From positions 1,178,001-1,242,000 of the forward strand of contig JARWKL010000006.1 of the NCBI GenBank assembly GCA_029961685.1: a DNA stretch of 64,000 bases. Direction: 5' to 3'. The notes beneath the pieces are model-generated. The model worked only from the letters and a program-made list of their open reading frames with translations, was not told the origin of the DNA and searched no databases. Of the stretch, positions 11,560-22,673 are shown piece after piece; positions within the stretch are counted from its first letter, which is position 1, and every line of letters begins with the position of its first letter. This stretch comes from Aristolochia californica (Eukaryota > Streptophyta > Magnoliopsida > Piperales > Aristolochiaceae). The position numbers and the translations under genes were made by a program.

Positions 11560-11777
11560 CATGTTATATTAAAATGGGGCAAGTGGCCTGATTCTCTGTC
11601 GTCAAAATATTTTTCTCAGATCTCAAGAAACACGAATCCACTTTCGTTATTCAGTAGGTGCCGACTGCTGCTCCGAGACTTCTCCGTATACGCGAATCGA
11701 GAGAGGGACGAAGCAAGAGCACCGGATTGCTCAAATCCCTTACCTTGCTGGTTGCGGTAAGTTCTTCACCGGCTGAG
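11560..11777 (+). promoter_or_regulatory. 5' region of DUF247 gene B
   Basis: This block is shared with 4950-5200 and 6340-6640 and leads directly into the gene B start. An open frame runs through it from 11658 (40 codons before the chosen start). The homologous sequence before the other copies does not stay open, so I treat it as 5'UTR. No TATA box was assigned. Confidence 0.45.
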
Positions 11778-13415
11778 ATGGAGCCACTGAGATTAGGGAA
11801 TCAAACGAAGATTTCTGTAGAAACAGCTGATCACTTGCCGAAACGTTACATACATGTAATGCAAAAGGATAAACAGATTGCTGAACCTCCGAAAGAGGAC
11901 ACCATCATTGACATGGACCTGCTGAAAGAGCTGAAGGAACAGATTGATGAACCTGCGAAAGAGGACACCATCGTTGACATGGACCTGCTGAAAGAGCTGG
12001 AGCTTATGTCCAAAGAGGAAGAGGCGAAAGAGTGGGAAAAATGTTGTATTTATCGTGTACCCTGGTATGTAAGGCAAAGAAATCCTCAAGCATACACACC
12101 CCAACTAGTATCCTTTGGGCCATACCATCACGGTGCACCTCACCTCATGGAAATGGAATTACACAAGCACAGAGCACTGGCTCATGTACTCAGGAGATCT
12201 GGAAAATCTTTTGAATATTATGTCAAAGTACTCGAACCCCTGACAAAGCTCTTAATGGAGTCATACAGAAATTTGGATGAGAAATGGAAGGATCCACATA
12301 AGTTCTTACAATTAATGGTGCTTGATGGATTCTTTTGGTTGGAGATGAGACGAGTATATGTAAACAAGTATAAAAAATTCGAGTCTGATTACTGTGAAAA
12401 TGATCCCATATTTAGCTCCAGTGCTGCACCCTTTGCAGTCACTGACTTGGATGATGATATGGCTATGCTGGAAAACCAGCTCCCTGGATCTCTAATTAGA
12501 AGGCTTGAACAAACGATGCAATCGGGAGAGGTGCAGGAGAAGCAAGTCCCAGGATCTTCGACCAGAACAAATTCCCTCGCATCAAAAGAGACAACGCAAC
12601 CAACAGAGGAGCAGGAGAAGCAAGACGGCATTGAGCAGGTAAAGAGCAAGGTAAATTTTATGTAGAAAAATAAATCTGAGATAAGTTTTATCTTTAATCC
12701 CCATTGATTAAAACTTGAAAGCTGACTCTCAATGACCTTCAACTCCCTACTTCAGGGACCCCTACACTCCCTTGATGAGTTAAGAAACAGTATAGTCGGA
12801 CCCCATCGCCAAAGCACACGACGGCTGAGCAAGATGTTCTACAGTGCATCTGAATTACACAACGTTGGCGTGGTATTTAAGAAGAAAGATATAAAAAATC
12901 TCCGCTTGGCCAACTTGGACATCACATTCGATAAGGATAAGGGGATTCTGAGCCTGCCACTAGTCCATGTTAGAATGTCAGCTGAAAGTAGGATGCTGAA
13001 TATGGTGGCCTTTGAGCATCTACACCCAGGCAAGGGCCATGAAATTAGTGCCTACATAGAGTTCATCGGCTTTCTCCTCCAAACGCCTAGGGATGTTCGG
13101 TTGCTTCAATCTCAAAGACTAATGTTCTCAGACCATCCAAATGCCGAGAAGATTCCAGAGTACTTGCAAAAGCTGCGTCATGAAATGAGGTACACCTCGA
13201 AAACCTCATATGAGGAATTAAGAGTCGATATGAAGGAATACTATGAGAAGAACATAAAGAAGTGGAACAAACGGCTCCGTGAGTGGAAAGTTAACCTTAT
13301 AAAGAAATATTTTACGAGTCCATGGAGCTTCATGTCTCTTGGTGCAGCCATTTTCCTCTTAGCTCTCTCTGCGCTTAGCACCAACTACACTGTCCGTAAC
13401 TACTACAAGTCTTAA
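11778..13415 (+). CDS. DUF247 (UPF0481) protein, gene B
   Basis: Two exons: 11778-12650 and 12756-13415. The donor is CAAG/GTAAAT and the acceptor TTCAG/GGACC, both phase 0, giving 510 residues. Start 11778 was chosen because the GAGATGGAG context is shared by the copies. Family landmarks are CCIYRVPWYV, YTPQLVSFGPYHHGAPHL, FLQLMVLDGFFWLE, MLENQLPGSL and HEISAYIEFI. The C-terminus has one hydrophobic membrane segment (FMSLGAAIFLLALSAL) and a short tail, so the protein is probably membrane-anchored. A 66-bp tandem duplication (from about 11874 and again from 11940) repeats 22 residues ending MDLLKELK / MDLLKELE near the N-terminus. DUF247 biochemistry is unknown; in grasses family members are self-incompatibility determinants at S and Z. 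The two exons look intact. Confidence 0.9.
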
Positions 13416-13759
13416 ATCTTGATGGTATGTTTCTACCCTTATTATTTTAGATTTAATAATCTCTTTTCTTCTCATTTTTAGCTGGCTTTCTTCTATCACC
13501 TAATGCTGCTTTGAGAATGCATTTACATAACCCAAAAAAAAAAAAAAAAGTTATGATTTTTAATCTTGAAAGTGTATGATGCCCGTCGTCTCCATTGTAG
13601 TGATTCTGAAGAAACCTCTACTGATTTCTATTTGGAAGCTCTCCGCCTCTGGAGACACGCAGAGAGGGTGGTCGGATGAAAGGCTGAAAAAGTGGGATCA
13701 CATCCTTCTGTAGAGTTGACATGATTATAATAAATACTCTCTGCTTGGCAATTTCTGTT
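13416..13759. other. 3' region of gene B
   Basis: Presumed 3'UTR and spacer. An A run lies at about 13533-13549. No other feature is seen. Confidence 0.4.
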
Positions 13760-14896
13760 AAAATTTCTGTACAAGAATGTTGCTTTTTAGGTTTTCAGCT
13801 GCTCCTCCGTCGTTATTCATAATGGGGACGGAGAAGGGCAGCAATAACAAAGAGAGGAAGAGGGGGAGGGAAGATCTGCAGAAGACTCTCCCAGTATTTT
13901 TGTTAAATACATAGATATGGAGAAATGAGGCAAGTGGATTGATTCCAGTGAAAAAAACAAAGAAGACTTGAAGTTAACCATGATATTTTACTTTGTAAAG
14001 TAGAAAGAGGAAGGTGCGTTCATATGACATTTGCAAGAGGTCGGTCTGATTCGGTTGTGGATTTTTTTTGTATCCGAATCAGAGTCCTAACTCTGAGTCG
14101 AAAATCTCTGGTCCATGGCACTGTTTTTAAATACATAAAATATCCACAAATGACTTATTCCAGTGAGAAAACAAAGAGAGAGGAAGCTGAGTTCACATCA
14201 TAATTCTGAAAGGTAACATTAAAAATGGGGCAAACGCAAACCGCAAACAGAAATTATATTTACTTTTTGCTCCTATACTAAATTTTTCTACTGTTTAACC
14301 TTTGTGACTTGAAATATTGATTTCTCTTTCTAGAAAAATCTGATTTCAACGATTCTTTTTGAGTTGGAAACTAGACTCAAATATTTTTTCAGTGGTATAT
14401 AATTTGATATATGAAATACAAAGTACTAGAGTGAAACATTCAATGAAAAACAGGAACCGGTAAAGAAGACTAAAGGGAAAACAAGAAACTCCTATTTTTT
14501 TTTTCTTCTCCATATTCTTCTCTTGTCCATCTCAGATTTTTCCCGCTTTGATACCATGTTGATTTCTAGGGCCAACACATAAACCCAAGAGATCCCAAGG
14601 GAAGGAGAGAGGAGTGGAACTCTAGCTCTTGGGAGAGAGGAGAGAAGAAACCAAAGGAGAGAATGAAGAGGAAAAAAGAGAGGTGTATGGACGAATTTGA
14701 GCCAGAATGCTCTACCCCATCCTTGAGGTTATATTTATAGTTGTGTGAATGTGTTTACAATGACTACAATACCCTTAGGGCTATATGCTTTAAAAGAAAA
14801 ATGACATAAAAGGACATATACTAGTTTGCATAATTACAATTCTATGTCATCTTTATGAAAGTTCTCCTTATGTACTAGCCATGACACCCCTACACA
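13760..14896 (-). mobile_element. block Q copy 3 and LTR end, copy 2
   Basis: 13760-14230 is the third copy of block Q. From 14225 to 14896 follows the same retroelement end as at 10261: a degenerate reverse primer site (GCTTTGATACCA at 14545-14556) and an LTR at 14557-14896 (TGTTGATTTC to CCCCTACACA). Just outside the LTR end about 20 bp (around GTTTCTCATAAAAAACTTC) are present here and absent near 10980. Confidence 0.6.
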
Positions 14897-15081
14897 CGTG
14901 GTTTCTCATAAAAAACTTCTTACATATAGACTCCTCAAGGTTGGATGTGAGACTTGGATATTTAAAACTATTCAGTGCTTCATCTGCTCGACTTCTTTTC
15001 TAGAGTTTGATTTATATACAGACTAGTACGGAATAAATAAGAAGGAAAATCATTTTCCTTGGTGATGTTTGTATAACCGAA

Positions 15082-15300
15082 ATGGAGATGGAGAGATCTC
15101 TAAAGCAAGCCAAAATTATGGTAGAAGCATCCTATCTTTCTGAGAAATGTTACATGCACGTAGCAACAAAGGAGAAGTATTACATGCATATAGTAACCAA
15201 GGAGAAATGTTACATGCATAGGAAAAGTACTTTTTTTCCTAGCGAATATAAAAATTCCTTGGAAAAAGTGTTTCCCAAGTAAGTCACAACTTGAACCAAC
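15082..15300 (+). pseudogene. DUF247 5'-end fragment 4
   Basis: The first codons from 15082 resemble DUF247 N-termini (SEKCYMHVATKEKYYMH compares with KRYIHVMQKDKQ of gene B). A 27-bp unit (GAAATGTTACATGCA-like) is repeated about three times. The reading then leaves the family near 15225, before any core motif. It is a truncated copy. Confidence 0.5.
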
Positions 15301-15742
15301 TCAACTCAAGGAACAATCCAAGCCCAATCTTTTAATTTCAACTTGAACTCAATTATTGACTTTAGTCAATTAATCATGCACTTAATTAAGAAAACTCTTG
15401 GCTGGCCAAAAATCATATATTTCTTAATCAAAAGGATGATAATCAAATTACCCACTAAATCATGATCTTGAGAAGATCTTTCATAAAATACGCCACTTCC
15501 AAATATAAATAAGGAAACTTTCCCTTGTATTATGGCACCACTTACCCAAAAATCAATCTTCCCTTGCTTTAATAATCAAGGATATCAAATTAGATTCTTG
15601 TAATATTTCCAAATCACAACCAAAATCTCACAAAATTCGTGGTTGGCCAAAAAGGTTCATAATTTAGAATAGGAATACTTCTTCTCGTTGACAAATAAAT
15701 CAAGGAAAGTTTATGAAAATAAGATGATCTTCTAAAGATTCT

Positions 15743-16082
15743 TATTATGGTCCTGGGTTAAGTACTTGGTTTTCCGTTACCTAACAGGCCGATCTTTTGG
15801 GTAGTATTGGCTAGGTACTTAACATTTGGAATCAGAGCGGGCACTCACGTCGCGAGTTCGAATCCTGGCGTGAGCAAACTTAGCAGAGGGGGTGACCTAG
15901 CTGAGGGGGCGACCTAGAGGTTGGATTAAAATTAGGGTCACAAAAGGTGGGTCGGGCCAATGTCGCAAGAGTGGGCGTCGGCTCATGAAGGTGGGTGTGA
16001 TGTTATGGTCCTGGGTTAAGTATTTGGTTTTCCGCTACCTAACAGGTCGGTCTTTTGGGTAGTATAAGCTAGGTGCTTAACA
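15743..16082 (+). mobile_element. TRIM retrotransposon, 340 bp
   Basis: Two direct repeats of 82 bp (15743-15824 and 16001-16082) start TATTATGGTCC / TGTTATGGTCC and end CTTAACA. Two bases after the first lies TGGAATCAGAGC, one mismatch from the initiator-Met primer site. A purine-rich stretch (GAAGGTGGGTGTGA) precedes the second. Flanks are ATTCT and ATTTT, a 4/5 target duplication. The 176-bp interior has no coding capacity. These are the features of a terminal-repeat retrotransposon in miniature. Confidence 0.8.
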
Positions 16083-16599
16083 ATTTTTTCTAGATATTGT
16101 TAGCTAACAAACAGAAAATTTCCAAGGGTAGATTATGAGATATTTTCTTGATATTGTTGATCAATAACAACAACTCAAAAAATGAAGCAAAAAATTCGGT
16201 TAAGTTCGGATCTTCACATGCAACAAGTTACCAACATGACTTTTGATTGTTTCAATGCGAATATCTCCTTAAATATATAACAGATGGACATAAAATTTTC
16301 TCTTTATGAAACTAGACTTAAATACCTTTCATCTAAGTATAACATATATTAATAAAATATACTTCTTTTGAGATAAATAATCTCATAGATTTCAGACTTT
16401 GTAATTTGGTTGGACTGAGTACTCTTTCTCCTTTGGCTAGAATGACCATTGACTCTTCCAAGATCAAAATCTCCATATAAATATTTAGATTGAGAATTAG
16501 TTGAATAGGTAAGAAAATAGACTTACATATATTTATTTTAATATATAATTCTCCATATAAAGTCTCATTCTTTATGGCATAAAACGACTCGAAAGTTGA

Positions 16600-17275
16600 A
16601 GCTTTCTGCTGCTACACAAAACTTGTCCTTGACCTTTGCTGTTTTAGATATTGATTTCTATTTCTAGATAAATCTGATCTCAAATATTATTTTTGATTTG
16701 GAAACTAGACTTAAATATCTTTCCGACGATATATAATTTTCTATATGTAACATACGATAAGAGTGTTAAACATCCAATGAAAAACATGAATTGGTAAAGA
16801 AAACTAAAGGAAAAATGAGAAACTCCCCTTTTTTCTTTTTCTTTTTATTCTTTCTCCCTTTCTTCTCCATCTTCTTTTCCTTTTCCATCTCAAATATTTT
16901 CCCACTCTGATACCATCTTGAATTTAGGATCTTATGATTAGAGTCTTGAGCAAAGTAAGAGAGAGAAAGAAGAAGAAAATAGGAAGAGAAGAGAAGAGAG
17001 AAAGGGAGATAGAGAGAGAGAGAGAGAGTCTTTAGACTAAGAGAGAGCTTGAATGACTTAAGAGAAGGGGAGAGAGCTTTAATGCTCTACCCCAAGTTAA
17101 GAGCCTCTACTTATAATTTTTGAGAGGATGTTACGATGTCCATAAGGCTCTTAGGGCTACAAGCTTCATATAAGAAAAGATATAAGTAAACAAGTTCTTC
17201 CTTAACTAATTACATCCTTATGCCATCTTTATAAAAACTCTTCTTATTTACCATGATGTCACCTCTCTTGGACGT
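16600..17275 (-). mobile_element. LTR-retroelement end, copy 3 (diverged)
   Basis: ACTCTGATACCA (16914-16925) is a reverse primer site with one change. Its left side resembles the interior pieces at 10.3 and 14.3 kb (TTGATTTCTATTTCTAGA-like words), and an LTR-like segment follows to about 17275. It is much more diverged than the other two. A GAGA microsatellite sits inside at about 17008-17029. Confidence 0.45.
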
Positions 17276-17694
17276 GTGGGCCTTCTTTGGTGTGGGCTTG
17301 GACCCATCTTCCAACATGAGCATTCAACCCTATTTGAGTGAAAAATAGAAGAAAAAAAAGGATTTAAATGCACCTAACAAAAAGTTTTGGAACAAAAAAA
17401 GAGACTCGACCCTTGTAGGGTGCAAAAGCAAGAGGAGTGAAACACAGAGAAAAGGATTGAACCCTATATTGTAGAAATTCAAAGGTTTTAAATGTTAGGC
17501 CAATAATTGAAAGTTGTAGGTTTTAAACTTTATAAACAACCTATCAATATGTTCAGTAGAAAAAATAAGGATTTATTGATTATCTTTTTCATAATTTTTG
17601 GACCTAGTTTCATTATTTTTATTAAATACCAAAAATAGCCTTATCCATTTATAATAGCTAGTTTTTTAATGTTGGGAATCATGTTATTTAACCC

Positions 17695-17734
<40 letters not shown>

Positions 17735-18345
17735 CAATAGTTTTCTTCATTAAGCTAAGTACTTTAGTGCTTGTTCATTTAAAATCCTTATTGAATATTT
17801 ATATCTCAGTTTGTTGAATGTGTACCAAGTAATTTTAAGATCAAATTTAACTCCCATGACATTATGAGTAGTTGTGACCATTTGAAATCAATTTTGAAGC
17901 CTCTTCTATTTTTAAATCCTATCCAAGAATTTGACTGAAGATAAGCATTCATGTTCTCATAGGAGATTATTTTGTGAGAGTATCAAGGACATAGATTGAT
18001 TATGGCCTTCTTGATCACATAAAAAAAAAGCGAAGCAAGAAATGAAGCACCCACCTTTGGGAATCGTCAACTAGTCCTTTCTCCTCTGACCATATGGGTA
18101 GATCACACAAGTCCTCTTGTTGGATCAGGTACAGGACAAAGAAAGATTAGTATATGAGGAGATTAAATAAAAGGACTAAACTAGAGATAGAACCCTTGCA
18201 CACCGTAATTTTTTGTAAATTCCTTATTATTGTACTTACCGTCACACCTCTTCATGAACGATCCCCTTTGTATGCGAACACAGACATATAATAAAATTAG
18301 CAATAGGTAGATCCATGTAAATTTTTTCCCAGACTCCCAGTAGGT
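17276..18345. other. intergenic, no gene seen
   Basis: AT-rich spacer with a CT microsatellite at about 17700-17730. The open frame on the minus strand near 18181-18414 has no recognisable family or signal peptide and is not called. Confidence 0.5.
17699..17730. repeat. (CT)n microsatellite
   Basis: About 15 uninterrupted CT units. Confidence 0.9.
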
Positions 18346-18683
18346 TTCTCGGTTTACCCATTTCATATCACAACATAAAACGTGCATGCAATCAAGTGTA
18401 GTTTCGTGTGCCATAGCACACCTAATCTATTATCAGTACCATGTGGTGAATAGACCAATTCCTGAGCCAATTTTTTGACCCAAGACAAGGAGCTATCGCT
18501 ATCCAATTCTGGCTGTTTATAAATTGTTTTATCACATCTCTAGAAGAATGTAGTCATGTTTCACGATTCAGTGGCTGCAATCGGATGTTTCATTTCTTGA
18601 AGTGCCACAGTCATCTGGTTGGGGAACTCATCAGCTAAGAGACGGAAGAAAAAAGTGGCAGATTGCTACCTGCTGTCATCGAA
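18346..18683 (+). promoter_or_regulatory. upstream region of gene C, shared with gene E
   Basis: This is nearly identical to 30056-30390 before gene E, with only scattered substitutions and small indels. The duplication that made C and E therefore included their promoters. No core promoter element was assigned. Confidence 0.5.
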
Positions 18684-20049
18684 ATGGAGACGAAGAGATT
18701 ATCGAAGGAAACAGAAATTCCTGTCGAAACAACACATCACTCGGAAGAGCAGATTGCAGAAACCACCAAAGCGGATACCATTATAGACATCGAGTTGCTG
18801 GAGAAGCTTACGAGCATATCTCAAGAGGAAGTGGCGGAAGAACGGGGCGTTTGTTGTATTTACCGTGTACCTTCTTACATAAAGGACTTAGATCCCGAGG
18901 CTTACATACCCAAGTTGGTATCCTTCGGACCATACCACCACGGCGCACCTCACCTCTTGTCGATGGAGAAACACAAGCACAAAACCCTGGCGTTTGTGTT
19001 GAAGAGATCAAAGAAATCTCTCGAAGATTATCTGAGACTGTTGAAGCCCATAACAAAGCGTTTAATGGAGTCGTACAGAGATTTAGATGACAAATGGAGA
19101 GAGCAGGATAAGTTTTTGCAATTGATGGTGCTTGATGGAGTTTTTTGGTTGGAGATGTATCGTGTATATATAGAGAAAGATCAACACCAGAAGTTTGATT
19201 ATGGCGAAAATCATTCACTGTTCAGTTCCAGTGGAGCACCCTTTGCCCTCTGTAAATTGCTAAATGACATGATTTTGCTAGAAAACCAGCTACCAAATTT
19301 TCTACTGGAAAGTCTCTCTCTCCTAACAAAAGAACCTGCACAACAGTCAGAGGAGAAGGAGCAGGCAGTGCTGGAATTTCTGAAATTTGAAAGATGGGAA
19401 AGACAACTCCAGAAAGTCAAACCGGAAGAGCAAGAGCTTGATCAGGAGCTTATCAGCAAGGTATGAGATTAAACATGAGAGTAGATTGATGTTATTTGAT
19501 TCATCCCACTAATCCCTAATGGATTTCAACTGGATCCACCTCCAGGAGCCCCTACACTTCCTGGATTACCAGAGGAAACGGATGATTGGATTCTACCCTA
19601 GAGATGGCATCGTGTTCAGGAGGAAGGATAAAAGTCTTCCATTGATGGGCAGTGCGTTTTCTGAGAAAGTCGGGATCCAAAGCCACCGAAAACTCTGGGT
19701 GAATCGAACAAGTGAAATCTGGTTGCTGAATATGATGGCATTCGAGCATCAACATGGTGTAGGCTACGAAATTAGTGCCTATCTCATCTTCTTCGTCTCT
19801 CCAGGTAACGACGAGAGTGCAGTTTTCCAGCAAAAGCTACGTTACAACCTGGAGTACTTGTCGGAAATACAGGAATACTACAAGATGAAGATGAGGCCGA
19901 GCCGATTTGATCTGTGGAAAAAACAACTTCAAGAGACGTACTTCAAGAGCCCGTGGGATATGATCAATTTTGTTAGCTCTATGGGCGTCTTAAATGTCCT
20001 CACCCTGATCAGCACTTTCTACGCAGTTCTGTCTTATCACACCCATTGA
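18684..20049 (+). CDS. DUF247 (UPF0481) protein, gene C
   Basis: Two exons: 18684-19460 (donor CAAG/GTATGA) and 19546-20049 (acceptor CCAG/GAGCC), phase 0, 426 residues. The start is the Met of METKRLSKETE, eight codons into a longer open frame, matching the other copies. Landmarks: CCIYRVPSYI, YIPKLVSFGPYHHGAPHL, FLQLMVLDGVFWLE, MILLENQLPNFLLE, YEISAYLIFF. Exon 2 is about 50 residues shorter than in gene B, mostly through missing sequence in the region after the exon start and in the middle. A C-terminal hydrophobic segment (INFVSSMGVLNVLTLISTFY) is present, so a membrane anchor is kept. It is a close paralogue of gene E, and the frame is intact. Confidence 0.9.
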
Positions 20050-20675
20050 CCACGATCCATTTCTTCCAGATTTGTCCTGAGAGATGAGTGGAGGAAGAAG
20101 AGAAGTGGGGAGGAGCTTCACAGAGCAAACGAATGTCTAATCCTGATTGTGGGAAGGAAGATGTATTGATTGCTGATAATTTTGCAGTTGGTGGTTTGGA
20201 AGCGTTCAATTATTGCATTAAGTGGGAAACACAAAAGGCTGATTCGATCTAGATAATAAAGTGGCAAACATCTCTTTATAAAAAAGAAGAAGGAAGAGAA
20301 AAAGAAGTCCAATCAGCCAACGAAGTGGCAAACATCTCTGTATAAAAAAGAAAAAGACAAAAAGAAAGAAAAAAAAAAGAAAGAAGAAGCTGCGTTCACA
20401 TTGAATTTACGATTTGCAGGAAAGGAAATAATCACTCATAGTCTCCTCATATTAAAAACGGGGCAAGAGGCCGAATTCTGTATCTGTTCAAAACTATCTC
20501 TCAGATTTCTAGAAAAATTAGTGCAGAGTTGTTTCATCGTTTAGTGGGTGCTCTGGATCGGCGTCGGCCTCTTTTCTGCTCTTGGCCGGGGTGAGTTCTC
20601 TACATAAGAGAATCATCACTTAGGAGACGGAGAAGAAAGGACAGTACCAAATTGCTCCTGCTGTCACCGATCGAG
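20050..20675. other. spacer between genes C and D
   Basis: The spacer contains a short direct repeat: GTGGCAAACATCTCT occurs at about 20262 and 20325, each followed by TATAAAAAAG. The part after about 20395 (GAAGCTGCGTTCACATT and onward) resembles the upstream blocks of other copies and is the likely 5' region of gene D. Confidence 0.45.
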
Positions 20676-21980
20676 ATGGAGGAGACCAAGAGATTAGAGA
20701 CACAACGTTCTGTTGAAACTGCAGACTACTCAGAGAAACGTTACACACACGTGACGCAGAAGGAGAAGCCAATCACTGAGACCAGGAAAATGGACACCAT
20801 TGTTGACATGGAGCTACTTGACAAGCTGATGAACATGTCTGCAGAGGAAGAAGCAGAAGAATGGGGAAATTGCTGCATCTACCGTATACCCTCTTACATA
20901 AGGGACAGAAATCATGAAGCTTACACGCCTAAGTTAGTGTCCTTCGGCCCTTACCCCCACGGTATGCCTCACCTCTTGCCCATGGAAAAGCACAAGCACA
21001 GATCTCTGGCGCATGTACTGAAGAGGTCAAGAAAATATTTTGAAGATTATGTGACGGCATTGAAACCCATGACCAAGCGGTTAATGGAGTCGTACAGAGA
21101 TTTAGATGAGAAATGGAAGGACCGAGATAAGTTCTTGCAACTAATGGTGCTTGATGGGATCTTTTTCATAGAGACAACTCGAGCTTATCAATATAGAAAC
21201 AATCCAGAACATCAGATTGACTACTGTGAAAACGATCCCGTGTATAGCTACAGCTTATCACCTTTTACCCTCACCGACTTGATTGATGATATGCTGCTGC
21301 TGGAAAACCAGCTTCCAGAGTTCCTATTATTATGGCTCGCCGACATGTTCAGACAAGGTATGCCAGCGGGAGAGAAGCAGGGCCGCAAGGAGGTAACCAA
21401 TGTCAACTCTATACTTACTGAATGACAAATTAAATTTAGAAAAACAGAGTTGATCTTGTGATTCCTCAATCTTCTTCTTTTAAGTCCATTCAACTCCAAA
21501 TTCATATTCAGGGCTACCTACACTACCTGGATCGTGAAAGGAGGACGTGGGTTGGACTCTAGGACTCGCGAAGGCGGACAAGGACTAGCTGAGAGGTTTA
21601 GATCTGCATCTGAATTACACAGAGCAGGCATTATGATCAAGAAGAAAGATGAGTGGAATTCTGTCATGGATATCAAGTTCATCAAGGGCACGGGAATTCT
21701 AAGCCTGCCACGAGTAAATCTGTATCGATCTGATGTAATGGTAGCCTTTGAGCGTCTACACCCAGGTGCAGGCCATGAAATTAGCGCCTACATAGAATTC
21801 ATTGCCTCTCTCGCCCAGAGGGCCGAGGATGTCTCTCTTCTTCTATCCGAAGGAATCATATACACAGACCTCCCCAATAATGAGAAGGTTGTGGAGCTTC
21901 TGCAAAAGCTGCGGCATGATTTGATCTCGCGTCCCAAAACCTGTTATGAGGAATTAAGAAATGATATGGAACAAATCTGC
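20676..21980 (+). pseudogene. DUF247 gene D, frameshifted, fused downstream
   Basis: Exon 1 (20676-21392, donor GGAG/GTAACC) is intact, with CCIYRIPSYI, YTPKLVSFGPYPHG, FLQLMVLDGIFFIE and MLLLENQLPEF. The exon-2 acceptor TTCAG/GGCTAC (21512) would continue in phase 0 as GYLHYLDRERRTWVG and then meets a stop. The family sequence resumes one frame over (SASELHRAGIMIKKKD, HEISAYIEFIASLAQ), so a 1-base indel lies near 21555. No alternative donor in exon 1 restores the phase. After EELRNDMEQ the normal C-terminus with its membrane segment is missing. The same frame runs directly into the N-terminal half of the next copy (D2). A 365-codon open frame (21534-22628) spans the junction. It is probably non-functional, unless unusual splicing bypasses the break. 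Confidence 0.75.
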
Positions 21981-22673
21981 CGCGCCCAAGTGCAGCTAAA
22001 GGAGAGGCAGATTGCTAACACAATGAAGGCAGATACCATTGTCGACATGTCTAGACAGGAAATGTTGGAAGAATGGGGAGAGTGCTCTATTTACCGTATA
22101 CCCACTTATATAAGAAACAAAAATCCCGAGGCTTATACGCCCAATCTGGTATCGTTTGGCCCTTACCACTACGGCGCACCTCACCTGATGCCCATGGAGA
22201 AACACAACCACAGAGCTCTATCGCATGTACTCCGGAGATCAAGAAAAACTTTTGAAGATTATGCGGCAGCATTGAGGCCTATGACATTGCGGTTAATGAA
22301 GTCGTATAGTGATTTAGATGATAGATGGACAACTGATCCAGATAAGTTCCTACAACTAATGGTGATTGATGGGATTTTTTTCATAGAGATAAATCGAGTT
22401 TACCATGGAAGCGATCCAAAATTTCAGTTTGATTACTGCGACAATGATCCCATGTTTAGATCAAACTCAAGCTCAAATCCCTTTCCCCTGATTGACTTGA
22501 GTAATGATCAGATGCTGCTGGAAAACCAGCTTCCGCATCTTCTAATAGACGTTCTTTTCCGCATGTCAAAATCACCAAGAGAGGATCACAATATCGGATT
22601 GCTGTATATTAAGCACGAAAGCAACACGGTAACATTCTTTATTCCTCAATCGCTTCTTCTTCTTCTTCTTCTA

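Noticed and set aside
11658..11777. Upstream extension of gene B by 40 codons
   Set aside because: The corresponding sequence in the other copies is not open and reads as 5'UTR; the GAGATGGAG start at 11778 is shared.
15850..15880. tRNA-like B box (GTTCGAATCC)
   Set aside because: Lies inside the TRIM interior; no cloverleaf can be formed around it.
18181..18414. Possible small secreted partner of the DUF247 genes
   Set aside because: The hydrophobic stretch is internal, not an N-terminal signal peptide, and the cysteine pattern is irregular.
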